In this document: positions 11,951 to 22,190 of the stretch, piece after piece | Layout: every line of letters begins with the position of its first letter | How positions within the stretch are numbered: the stretch's first letter is position 1 | Assembly: GCF_905475395.1 (NCBI RefSeq) | Contig: NC_058339.1 | Coordinates: 21,088,001 to 21,152,000, forward strand | DNA: 64,000 nucleotides | DNA from: Chrysoperla carnea | Lineage: Eukaryota > Arthropoda > Insecta > Neuroptera > Chrysopidae | Direction: 5' to 3' | The notes under the pieces: generated by a model | Told to the model about the DNA's origin: nothing | Database searches by the model: none | Seen by the model: only the letters and a program-made list of their open reading frames with translations | Translations under genes and position numbers: made by a program

Positions 11951-12310
11951 ATGACACGACGTCGTACGTTGACGGGTCGTAAAGAGGGTGATCGTAATCG
12001 ATCATTAATGGGTGATGATCGGAAACGACGAAAACAAGATCAAGAAGAATTATATCTTTATCGAGATGATATTAATTTTAAAATTTATGCAGAAAATTTT
12101 GAGATTGCTCAAAAGAATTTGAGTTTTGAAGTATGTAATGTATGTCATCGTCGTTGGTTTGATTTACAAATTAATAAAGATGGGTTTTGTTGTGTTTCTC
12201 ATAAATTTAAAATAAAAAATGAATTGAATATTTTCACAGCGAATAATAACATGGATCCTGATTTACAACATGATGTTTTAAAGAATATACGTTTGTTGAG
12301 GAACAATTAA
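11951..12310 (+). CDS. Helitron-like N-terminal cysteine-rich protein fragment
   Basis: A 119-codon open frame with an ATG start. The N-terminus is very basic (MTRRRTLTGRKEGDRNRS). The centre has a probable metal-binding module, CNVCHRRWFDL followed by GFCCVSHKFK, that is CxxC then CCxxH. The tail contains NNMDPDLQHDVLKNIRLL. This order (basic leader, CxxCxRxWF, then NNMDP) resembles the region upstream of the helicase in Helitron-like elements of animals, from memory of that family. The frame breaks at a stop just where the family would continue, so this is a truncated or frameshifted relic. Codon use is AT-rich like the surroundings. No helicase or Rep motif was found nearby. It is unlikely to be a host gene. 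Confidence 0.5.
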   Translation: MTRRRTLTGRKEGDRNRSLMGDDRKRRKQDQEELYLYRDDINFKIYAENFEIAQKNLSFEVCNVCHRRWFDLQINKDGFCCVSHKFKIKNELNIFTANNNMDPDLQHDVLKNIRLLRNN

Positions 12311-12449
12311 ATAAAAAATATTTGTCAATAATTGAAGTATAATTTTATTTTAGAAATATATATTTTATATATGATACCATTCGCGAGCCATTTCAAAGTT
12401 ATACTTTTAACTAGTTTATAGGTCTTTAGTTTAAGAATGTACGAGCGCC

Positions 12450-12736
12450 AGGGACCCAATTGGCCTATGTTGCTCATTTACGAACTCGACCTAACTTTTT
12501 ATGTCTTAAGCACACTATAAAAATTTCAGCTTGATATCTCTTTCCGTTTTTAAGTAATTGTGCTGACAGACGGACAGACGACAGACAGACAGACATACGG
12601 AAATGGACTAATTAGGTGATTTTATGAACACCTAAACCAAAATTTTTTTCGAAGCATCAATATTTTTAAGCGTTAAAAACTTGGGTCTAAACTTAATATA
12701 CTATGTATATTTCATATATACATGGTATAAAAACCT
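12450..12736 (+). repeat. Family A, 5'-truncated copy
   Basis: Begins at GGACCCAATTGGCC and runs through TTTACGAACTCGACC, the GACAGACAGAC run, and ACCTAAACCAAAATTTTTTT to TATATACATGGTATAAAA. The first half of the family is absent. A GTACGAGCGCCAGGG motif stands directly before the copy and recurs at about 13206 before unrelated sequence. Confidence 0.65.
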
Positions 12737-13528
12737 TTTTAGAGATTCACTCTTTTATGAAGACACGAAACTTTTTCAAATAACTTTCATGATATTGCAT
12801 ATAAAAGTTTTATATAAATAAAAAACACTCTTCAGGCCAGTGAAAAAATTTTTAATTTGATCATTTTCATGAAAATATAAGAAGTAATTACAAAGCTAAA
12901 GTTTGCTTACCTACCTTTTTTTTTCGAGACAAATAATCTGCACTGAAAATTAATTTCGTTCGAACATATAATTAAGTGTATGAATGGAAGTGTAGGAATG
13001 TTTAATGAATAATCGTACTATAAAACTTAAATAAATTATGTTCTAAGAATTTAATTCGAAAATAAAATATTTCTATTGACTTATTCTAAGAATTTAGAGT
13101 TTGCATTTTGTAAACATAAGATAGCAATATTTAGAACGGAAGAAGTAATTAGGTAGTGCAAAATGCAGTTCGCAAAATTTTTTTAAATATTAAATATTAA
13201 GGAAGTACGAGCGCCAGGGCAGTTTTGAATAAAAGAGTTTTCTTTTTATATGAAGTTGAACTACTTAAAAAAATCGAGAAAATCGGAAAACAAATTTTTG
13301 TTTTGGAATTTTATGCAACTCAGTGGCTGGGGTAATTTTGATCCAAAAAGTATAAAAATCAGGTTAATTTAAAGATTCGACCTATAGAAAGTTACAATGT
13401 CAGCGAGTATCATGGGCAAACTTTTCATTTTCAAACAGTTAGAGGTCCCCACCGAAAAATTAAAATCCATAAAATTGTGAACAAAAGGGAAGATAAGTGA
13501 GGGTTATAACGTGATGATAGTCTTTTAA
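12737..13528. other. AT-rich spacer with a fragment of the 300-bp repeat
   Basis: The stretch 13250-13400 contains AAAATCGAGAAAATCGGAAA, followed by a diverged AACTCAGTGGCTGGGGTAAT block. These also occur in the repeats at 14590, 42310 and 56020. The rest shows no recognisable feature. Confidence 0.4.
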
Positions 13529-13842
13529 GGACGTTCATGCGTCAACAATATTAGTAAAGAAATAAAAAACAATATGTTATCGAATTAATTTAAATTTTTT
13601 TAAAGTTTAAAAAATGACTAAAAGTGAGTTTTAACATGGGACTAAATGAAAAATATAAATCGATATTTTTCAAAAATTTTATCGATAACCATACTTGAAA
13701 CTTTTACCAGTTAATAATTATTTAAACTTTTAATAGAATTTCAAAAAAAATTTATATTTTCTATTAATTTAAAATTCTTTAAAATTTACATACTGTTTCC
13801 CTATGAACGCACATAGCAAAACAGGTTGACGCATGAACGTCC
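13529..13842. mobile_element. TTAA-flanked short transposon, GGACGT type
   Basis: The left end reads TTAA (13525-13528) then GGACGTTCATGCGTCAAC. The right end is the exact reverse complement, GTTGACGCATGAACGTCC, followed by TTAA (13843-13846). The element is 314 bases long, AT-rich inside and non-coding. TTAA is the target site of piggyBac transposases, but canonical piggyBac inverted repeats begin with CCC, whereas this one begins with GGACGT. A second, half copy is at 24032-24230. Confidence 0.8.
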
Positions 13843-14132
13843 TTAAAATGGAGAAATTGCCAAGCAAAGCGGGCGGGTATCTGCTAGTTATACTATATCT
13901 GCATCAAGTAAAAATATTTCACAATAGATGAAATATTTTCAATTGCACAATGTATTATAACTAAGTGAAAATGAATGACTGCAATTTCTTCATCAGCGTG
14001 ATTCATCATTCAATGAATGCATGAATCAGAAATAAACCGATGTAAAAATGATATAAGAAAATTATTGATTTCTTTAGATTTTTATTTTTTTCAGATCAAG
14101 AGCTGATCAAACGAAGCTTTATTTAAGACTGT

Positions 14133-14410
14133 TTGTTCTATTCGTTGTATGCATAGTCATGGAAAGCACAATCAAATCGATGCTAGCGCTTCCACTGAAA
14201 AATTTTGGCGATAAAGGAGGCTGTTAGCACTAATTTGCAATCCTTTACATGTTAATGTTATAGAAAAAGTCAAATTAAAATTAGTGAAAAACACTTATTA
14301 ATTAAACTTAATGCATTAAAAATTGTGAAAATAAGAAATCAAATTGCATAAATATTATTTTTTAAATGTAAATTATCATAATTATTTATGTATTTAAATT
14401 TGTGAGACAA
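14133..14410 (+). repeat. Long dispersed repeat, copy 1
   Basis: About 280 bases match 56890-57180 in inverted orientation. Shared blocks are TTACATGTTAATG, AAACACTTATTAATTAAACT and TTAATGCATTAAAAATTGTG. No inverted terminal repeats or open frame were recognised. The two copies are about 43 kb apart. Confidence 0.65.
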
Positions 14411-14499
14411 TAATATTAAATTTTCAATGTAGTATTTTCAAAAAGTGGTCGCCATTTTATTCTACCTGAATTTTTTCTAACTTATTTTATTTATAATAA

Positions 14500-14575
14500 G
14501 TGACAACAAACAATTGACTGAGTTAATTATTGAAATACCATGTAAAGATAGTGTTGATTATGGAATCGTTAGAAA
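14500..14575 (+). repeat. Family A, 5' end only
   Basis: Contains ACAAACAATTGACTGAGTTA, then AATACCATGTAAAGATAGTG, the characteristic 5' end of family A. Similarity stops right after it. Confidence 0.6.
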
Positions 14576-14589
14576 AATTGCGAAAAATT

Positions 14590-14960
14590 TTGTTGCCTTT
14601 AATATCGATAAAATTGTTTAAATGAGATAATTTTGACCCAAAAAATCCAAAAATGGAGTTTATTTAATGATTAGATGCGTGGCTTTTGAGATATAATCCA
14701 AAATTGTACACAAATAGCGATTTTCTCAGAAACTATGCCTCCAATCAATACATACACCCGATTTTTGTATTTTTGGGTCAAAAGTAAAATCTATTTAGAG
14801 TTTTATCGAAATCGGACACACAAATTTTTAAGAAAATTGCAAAAAATCGAAAAAAAAATTTTGCTTTCGATATCAATAAAATTCATTATATAAGATAATT
14901 TTGACCCAAAAAATCCCAAAATCGGGTTTATTTAATGATTGGATGCGTGGCTCGTGCACT
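14590..14960. repeat. Degenerate 300-bp repeat (TTTAATGATTGGATGC family)
   Basis: Two diverged units contain GATAATTTTGACCCAAAAAA, TTTATTTAATGATTGGATGC (14934 and a near match at 14660) and AATTGCAAAAAATCG stretches. Related copies are at 42310-42800 and 56020-56540. This type of repeat is likely a decayed satellite. Confidence 0.6.
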
Positions 14961-14984
14961 CTAAAAATAGTTAAAACTATATCC

Positions 14985-15440
14985 ACAAATTAACAGACAA
15001 ACTAAAAGAAATGGATACAACATAATGAATTCAAATAAAACGGCTTAATTTCTTAAAGATTATTAGATTCATTATGTCACAAAATCAGCAATATCTACGC
15101 TTATTCACTTTAAAAGAAGTTAAACCTATTCTTGTATCCTCAAATTAAACAGAAAATCTAAAAGAAATGGATACATAATGCAGTCAAATAAAACGGCTTA
15201 AATTTCTTAAAAATTATTAGATTCTTTATGTCACAAAATCAGCAATACCTACGCTTATTCACTTTAAAAGAAGTTAAACCTATTCCTGTATCCTCAAATT
15301 AAACAGAAAATTTAAAAAAAATGGATACTTAATGCTCTTAAATAAAACGGCTTAAATTTTTTTTAAATTAGATTCATTATGTCACATTATCAACAATACG
15401 CTTATTTAAAATAAGTTACCAGTATCCTCAAATTAACAGA
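14985..15440. repeat. Tandem repeat, about 155-bp unit, three copies
   Basis: The block AAATGGATAC occurs at 15009, 15165 and 15319 (spacing 156 and 154). Each unit carries AAATAAAACGGCTTAA, TTATGTCACAAAATCAGCAA, ACGCTTATTCACTTTAAAAG and GTATCCTCAAATTAA. The third unit is shorter and more diverged and trails off after 15430. Confidence 0.85.
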
Positions 15441-17220
15441 AAATTCTAGCAGAAATTTCAAAATAATATCTTAAATTTCTGCCTATATTATATTCTAAAA
15501 GTGGTTAAACTTATGGATGGCGGGTATGATCACGATTACTAAAATAAATGTCCATGGCCTTCTTCATTTTTGTGCACACGCACTACCATTAAGCTGTCTC
15601 TGATTAGCATAAAACAGGCAAAAAAGGGCGTCGGAAAGGAAAATTGTAAAACTCGATTTCCATTAAATTGACATTCGCGTCACAATACAAAATCTCTTTT
15701 TTTGTATTAGGTAAGTACTAAACTTATCTTTATCAATAATGGTAGATAAGGGCACAGAAGACCTCTTGGTCTAAAGAAGCAAGTGACCCATGTTCAGTAC
15801 CCTTCTCATCAGTTTTATTATTTACGGAATTGTAAAACAAAAGACCTAACAATTAAAGTAGTTAATTGTTTAAATATTCTTACCTACTAACTGAAATAAA
15901 GCTTACGAAAAATTACATTTTTTTTGAACAAAGGTTAGGTAATTATTACTACACCTACATTAGGTTTTTGTGGTAAAATCAATTTTGTTCGCTCGTAAGC
16001 TTCGAATCATTGTTTTGTTCGAAAGCAAATTTCACACTGACAGGGGTACATAATGTTTATGTTGTTCATTTCAGAAACTTGTTGCTAAATGCTTTCGAAA
16101 GTTTTGGTAACCCAAAACCTTTTTTCATTTTTTGAAGTCATAAAAAAAAAATTTTCCCAAAATTTCTGGAAACATAAGTATAAAACAAATACTACGAAGG
16201 TAAAAAAAAATATTTATTTTGTCACAATTTAAAAAAATATGAATAAATAAATACAAAATAATAAACTTAAAATACGGCCCGACATCATGACTCATACAAA
16301 AAATTTATGATCTCCAACAATAATTTATGTACTAGAGAAAAAAAAAAAGTAAAACATTAAAAAACATAATTTAGAGGGACATTATAACAACGCTACTTGT
16401 ATAGAGAAAACAGTTGTTACACGTGTCATTATATATTAGCGCGCAATAAACAATAATGCGTGCGCAATACAACTCCGCCTTTCAAAGGGGAAATGACCAG
16501 GTGGGAAGTCCAAGAGGGAACATTATGTATTTCATTGGATAAATATTTTACGGGGGAACAGCCACTGTATCAATTTATATATGCCTACTTATAAACGTTA
16601 ATACACTTTGAAGGACAAAGCATTTAATGTTGTAAACTACTATGTAGTATTTACAACATAAATTGTACATAAAACAATGCCATCGAATTTTAACAACATA
16701 AAAAAATTAAAATAACATAAAACCTATCTAAAACTATGGAATTTTATTAACAAATTATTAAAGTAATATATATCTAAATAAAATAAATATCCTACATTGT
16801 TTTGCAATGTGTTTTAAGGGATGAAAAAACACCCTTATCTATTTTTATAAAAACAATAATTATATCCCTCTTCCTAGTATTTTATAGTACAAAATAAAAT
16901 ATGTTGGGACAGTCTATTATTTAGAAGGGGTGATCCACTAAACACTATACACAAAAGTGTATTCAACATTAAAAAACTAAACTTTCCGATCATACCCGAA
17001 CTGTTACACGAAGTACTAAAATTTAAATTATTTAAAAATATATGAAGTTTTTTTTTAAGGAAAACTAAAATTGATTCATTTTTTAAATTATATTAACATT
17101 TAAATTAATATAAAATATTTTATAAGAAATATTATTTTAACGAATATTAGTTTGATAAATATCATTTTTAAAAGTGGGGAAGAGCATGTTAGAGATGAAA
17201 TTAGTTAGAAAGAGATAGAT
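15441..17220. other. Upstream region of the Polycomb gene
   Basis: No exon was recognised. A GC-richer patch at about 16430-16560 (GCGTGCGCAATACAACTCCG and CAGGTGGGAAGTCCAAGAGG) stands out from AT-rich DNA but has no open frame of note. The Polycomb promoter should lie within the last few hundred bases; no TATA box or initiator could be assigned with confidence. Confidence 0.35.
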
Positions 17221-17448
17221 AGTGTTAACGAAGGCCAGTAAAGCCAGTTACTAGAGTTGCGTCTAGATGGACGGAATTCTCTTATGTGTTATACCGAAAT
17301 ATCGGTTTTGCGTACCATTTATTTGGTGCATAAATTCTTATGTAAAATCATGTATTTGTTAATATTACAAGTGTATTAAAATTCAATATTCAAATCTGTA
17401 TTATAATTGTACAAAACTAAAGTGTGATTTTTAATATAAATATCCAAC

Positions 17449-20400
17449 ATGGAGTCGAATATGGATCGTGTATATGCTGCAGAAAAGATTATGAAGAAAA
17501 GGGCGAAACGAGTAAGTGAAATTTACTGATTGCCAACTTTGAAAACATACAATGACATATTATTACTTATTTTTAATTTTTTGTTTTTATTTTTATGATT
17601 ATTTAAAAATATTTGTATAAACGTCAGCTGATTTATTTATGATGTTTTCCAAACGAATATTCAAATAAAAACAATAAATTATTTATCATATTTTTATTTT
17701 CAATAATTTTTTTAGAAATTTCAATATAAACACACGTTTATTTGAAGAATTTAAAAAAAAAATCATAACATGCGATAAATTAGAACGAAAAATGAATTAA
17801 TTGCCCTTTAATTTAGCAAATAATGTATAAATTTTATCAAAGCATTTTTCTATATTGGTATTGTTTTGATTTGAAAGTTATACTTTTGGTTCATTGACCA
17901 ACTCAATTTTTTCTTTATTATAAATCATTTTTAAATACATTAAAATTAAGTATTTTTGTGGAATATTCAAGAACTTAAACATTTTCATAATTAAACAAAC
18001 TTGTACAAGCTTGGTATATATAAACATAACCTTCAAATTGTATACTTAAATTACCTGTTTCCAATGTTTCGAATAAATCTTTTATTTGATTTGCATTAAA
18101 TTGTTAGTATTGCATTAAATTAAATTTAAAATTTATTTAATCAAATAGTTTTGTTAAAAAATGATTTGTCTAACATTATGTATTTGTGTAAATATTATTT
18201 TAATATCGTAACTTTATGGGATAGTTATTATTGTTATTTTTAATTTAGGGCAAAGTGGAGTATTTTGTAAAATGGAAGGGTTGGAGTTATCGACATAGTA
18301 CTTGGGAACCAGAGGAGAATATTTTAGATTTACGATTAATTGATATTTATGAGCAAAGTCAAAGGGCAGATCGACCTCCAGCAAAAAGGGGCCCAAAGAA
18401 GAAAGAACGGCCACCTGTACAGATTAAGGTAGAGGAAGATCAAGTAGAAGAAGATTCGTCTCAGGATGAACCGTTAATAAAGAGTACTAAAAGCGCAAAT
18501 GTCTCTCAAGCGGAATCTACTGTTAAACCTGAAGACGAAGATACAAGTCAAGAGTCTGTTGATGAAAAACCAGAATTAACAGATACGAGAGATGATGAAA
18601 ATAGTAATAGTGGAAGTAGTGACGATGAACAACCTATTGTTCGACGAATAGAACCTGCAGGTAATGGATATTATGAATTTAAAAAAATAATATTCTTATT
18701 TTGCGATATGCACGAGCTCTGTCATAATTTTTTTTTAACAATTTACATGTTTACTATAATTGCATCAGAGATTAATCACATTAATGAGAAGGATCTAAAC
18801 AAAATTTCCCTTCCAAAAAAAAAAGATTATGTAATACACATTTTTTAATAATAAAATTTTGTACTCAACCCAAGTTGGTCGAGTTAATACAGCCTAGAAT
18901 AACTTAGTCAGGTTTACGAGTAATTTGACCTTGAAATACATCAAAACATTTATTACTTCATTTTTGTGTTACTTTTCCAAAAGTAGATTGAATAATTGAT
19001 ATATGATTTGGCATTTTGGATAATAAAATATAATATTAAACAGGAGTTGATCAGGTTATCATAGCTTGGGTTAACTTGGTCAGGTTTGCTATTTTTTGGC
19101 CTTGAAATACATCAAAACATGTATTACTTCATTTTCGTGATTCAATCCTAGGTTTTAAAATTCGTGATTCAATCCTGTGATTCAACCACAGTTGGTTTGA
19201 ATTTTGGGAACTTATATTTTGAATTTTTATTTCGCGTTTTGGGTATCTGAATTAGCTTGCTTTGATTTTGGAGTGTTTAGTTTTTTTATTTTTTACTTTG
19301 GCCACAGGAACGTCGACTTTTTTCAACGATTTAACTCGATGATCTTTCATGTATTAATTATGCTCCGGATACAGGAGCAAAATTTTTGAAGAGAGCAAGC
19401 CAGTATTCCATCATACTGATTTGTATTATTTTGCTAGCTTAAAATTAGGCTAGTGCAAATTTAAACCAGTATGATTGCAGTGATATACGTCTAGTAAATT
19501 AGTTGGGAGTAAACCAGCAATTTAAAAAATATAACTCATTCTATTTTACTGCGGTGGTTTGATATTTTTTTACTAGCTTGCTGGCTTAATAACTAACCCA
19601 ATTTTTTTTACGCAAAGTCAGTTTTATTGTTTTGTTGGCTTGAAATACTGACCTCGTGTGTACGGAACATTACTATTCATTATTAATTTCATGGCGGCTC
19701 GCGAAATAAGATCATTTTATATTAAAATATCTACTGTTTCTTTTTTATAGGTACTAAACGTAAAGCAGAAGTATTATCCAAAGAATCTGGTAAAATTGGT
19801 GTAACAATAACTACCAGTAGTCCTAGCGGAACACACAGTCCACCACCGAATAAAATTCCTCGATTAATTCCAGTCAAACAGTCACCCATATCATCACCTA
19901 CATCACCGACATTTAATCAACGAGTCAATGGTCGAAGGCCTTCTTCATCAAGTTCTCGGTCAGCGTCAGAAAGAGAACCAACTGAAGAGGCCAGTGAAGC
20001 AGTTCCAGCAGCATCTCCTCCTGCAGTTTTAACAGCTACAGCTCCTCGCTCTAATAGTGACAAACGATCAGTGAGTTCACCGGCAGCATTACCGTTGCCT
20101 TCCGCAACAAAAGCTGATTCTGAATCACTTCAACAAAACGTACCTAAAAGTCCAGTATCAACAGAAACACCTGATAATGCTAAATCCAGGTTAACTGAAA
20201 CAAATGGGCATACAGATAAACCTATTGATGAAAAGAGTAACAGTGTAAACAGTGTTAGTAAATTAACTGCTTCCAGTGAAAAACTTCCGATAAACGGACA
20301 TCATGTAGTATGTAATAATAATAACAATAATAATAATAATAATACAGTGGTAAGTGAGGATAAGGATCCGCCGAGTCCTCCAACAATTGTGAATCATATG

Positions 20401-20568
20401 TTAACAAGTCCTGGTTCAGATTATTGGTTGGCTAGAAATCCAGTAGCTGATCAAGTATTTATTACAGATGTGACTGTAAATACAGAAACAGTTACAATTA
20501 GAGAATGTAAAACTGAAAAAGGATTTTTTCGTGATCGCACTGACTTGACAAAAAATAGTGATATATGA
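17449..20568 (+). CDS. Pc: Polycomb (CBX-type chromodomain protein)
   Basis: Three exons: 17449-17511, 18249-18660 and 19751-20568, all with GT-AG junctions, total 1293 bases (430 residues). Residues 8-58 form a chromodomain. Its aromatic cage for trimethylated H3K27 is Y9, W30 and W33, and it ends LIDIYEQSQ as in fly Polycomb. An acidic and Ser-rich linker follows; a KRKAE basic patch opens exon 3; then come Pro/Ser-rich disorder and an Asn run at 347-356. Residues about 382-421 are the C-terminal Polycomb box ([17 protein letters not shown]), which in the family contacts RING1/Sce. Known role: subunit of Polycomb repressive complex 1 that reads H3K27me3 and keeps developmental genes silent in the nucleus. 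The length is close to that of fly Polycomb (390). The start is the first ATG, eight residues before the domain. The open frame past 18660 is intron read-through. Confidence 0.95.
18865..19160. repeat. Diverged tandem duplication in Polycomb intron 2
   Basis: CCTTGAAATACATCAAAACA occurs at 18929 and 19100 (spacing 171). On both sides are further matches (CTTAGTCAGGTTT versus CTTGGTCAGGTTT, and TTACTTCATTTTYGTG). It is two copies only, with about one difference in six bases, and lies wholly within the second intron. Confidence 0.65.
20314..20343. repeat. AAT/AAC triplet tract in Polycomb exon 3
   Basis: Ten codons of AAT, one of them AAC, encode an asparagine run. Because it is coding and almost pure triplet, its length may vary between individuals. 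Confidence 0.85.
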
Positions 20569-21590
20569 CATTTTTTTACAAATTTGTTTTGTATATTAAA
20601 AAAAAAATTGTTTTTTTTTCTATTTTTTACTTAATAATATGTATGGTATTGCGTAAGAATATGCAGGATACTGTTGTCAATTTCTCTTGCATTCATATTT
20701 TTAATTAAAAAAAAAAATTCGGGAAATAATTGCATTTTTATTTTTCATTTTATGTTAATATTTATTTTAAAAAAAGTTGAATAATGGTTCAGTCACAACA
20801 AATTTTTCAGTTCAGTTAAAACTTTTAATTTGCAGCCATATAAATTTATGGCCCTACTCTGATTACTGGTGTAGGATAAAAAAAAAAAAACATTATCAAG
20901 TTTTGAAGATTTAATCGAAAATTACGAATCATGAAGTAAAATTTTAAATAAAAATTGTAGAAATATTGTCCTACGAATCAAGAATCTGCATCAAATGAGA
21001 AACAAACAAAAGTAGAAAGATACTTCCATAAAAAGCTTCAATTAATTCTCTAAATTTCTTCGATTTCAAGTGAATTATAAAAATTTTAAATACAGATTTG
21101 AAGTGATTGAACTGAAAAAAAAAAAAATAAACACAGATATTCGATCTATCTTTTCTAAAAATTAGTGTACAAAGTTTTTTAAAAATTTTCGACGTATCAT
21201 TAAACAAATTATATATTAGATGCTCTAATATCTGTGACTATTTGTTGATATAAATTTAATTACTAAGAGATTCACAATGTCACTTCACCTAATTCGTAAC
21301 TTTCAATTCCATGCCTAAACTTTGTATTTTAAACCATTAGTATTAAACAAAAGCTTCTAAAAGCTATGTCCATATTCATTTAAATACTAGATCAAATATC
21401 TCGATACTCGAAATGAAATTTATTGAAAATATTGTAGTACTTGGTCTGCTATTTGAATAACCGTGTATTCTCTTGAAGTCAACAATAATTCATTATACTA
21501 TGTCAATTAATGCCTTCTATTGACAATTACGAATTAGGTCAATTATCCAGCATTAGTTTCTTTATTTGTAGAAAGGTATAAATAAAAATA
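20569..21590. other. 3' flank of Polycomb
   Basis: AT-rich sequence. A canonical AATAAA at 20947-20952, 380 bases after the stop codon, is the first clear polyadenylation signal in the sense direction and may define the transcript end. No other feature was recognised; the minus-strand open frame at 20971-21207 has no recognisable motif. Confidence 0.45.
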
Positions 21591-22190
21591 TACAGTGTGT
21601 CCTGTGACTCGATGGCCATAATTTAAGGACGTATTCTTTTAAAAATTTTAAATCGAAAGTGCCTTATATACTTTTGCCCGAAATCCTATAGTTGAGGAAC
21701 TAAGTGCATTTTAAAATTTGACCAATAAAGTAAAGACATTGTTGAAAACGTAGTTTAATGTTAATTATTTTTATAAAGTTGGGCTGCGAGGTCACCAGAA
21801 CTAGCTTGTATTGACTATTATCTTGGGTACAGATGAAAAGTATAGTGTTTTCAAATAAACCATAAACCAGAGATGAGCTAATTAAAAATATTATGGCTAA
21901 CAAGAGACGTCTTCAATTCATAAGAAGAGCAATAATTTGTTGTGAGGCAGCGGGAGGATATTTTGAACCAAAACTTTAATTACGTTTGTGTTAGTCATAC
22001 AAAAATTTTTAATTAATAAAGCATTAAACTACTTTGCGCCACAATATCTTAAATTTATTTGTTAAATTTAATACTGCACATAACTCCTTAACTATTTGGT
22101 TTTGGACAAAAGTATATAAGAAAATTTGTCTTTAAATTTCCAAAAAAGCACGCCCTCAAACTATGGCCAGCGAAACACGGGACACCCCGT
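21591..22190. mobile_element. MITE with about 110-bp inverted arms (ACAGKGTGTCC ends)
   Basis: The left end reads TACAGTGTGTCCTGTGACTC, then a GATGGCCATA block, then CTTATATACTTTTG. The right end, reverse complemented, reads TACGGGGTGTCCCGTGTTTC, then CTGGCCATAG, then CTTATATACTTTTG. The arms align over roughly 110 bases with moderate divergence and enclose about 380 bases of AT-rich DNA. TA or ATA flanks both ends, compatible with a TA target duplication. There is no transposase. Confidence 0.75.

Noticed and set aside
14985-15440. Possible CRISPR array
   Set aside because: The units are long, directly adjacent and without unique spacers; the context is a eukaryotic genome. It is a plain tandem repeat.
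18661-18848. Open frame continuing past Polycomb exon 2
   Set aside because: It begins with a good donor (GTAATG) and turns into hydrophobic AT-rich sequence; the phase matches exon 3 only when spliced at 18660.
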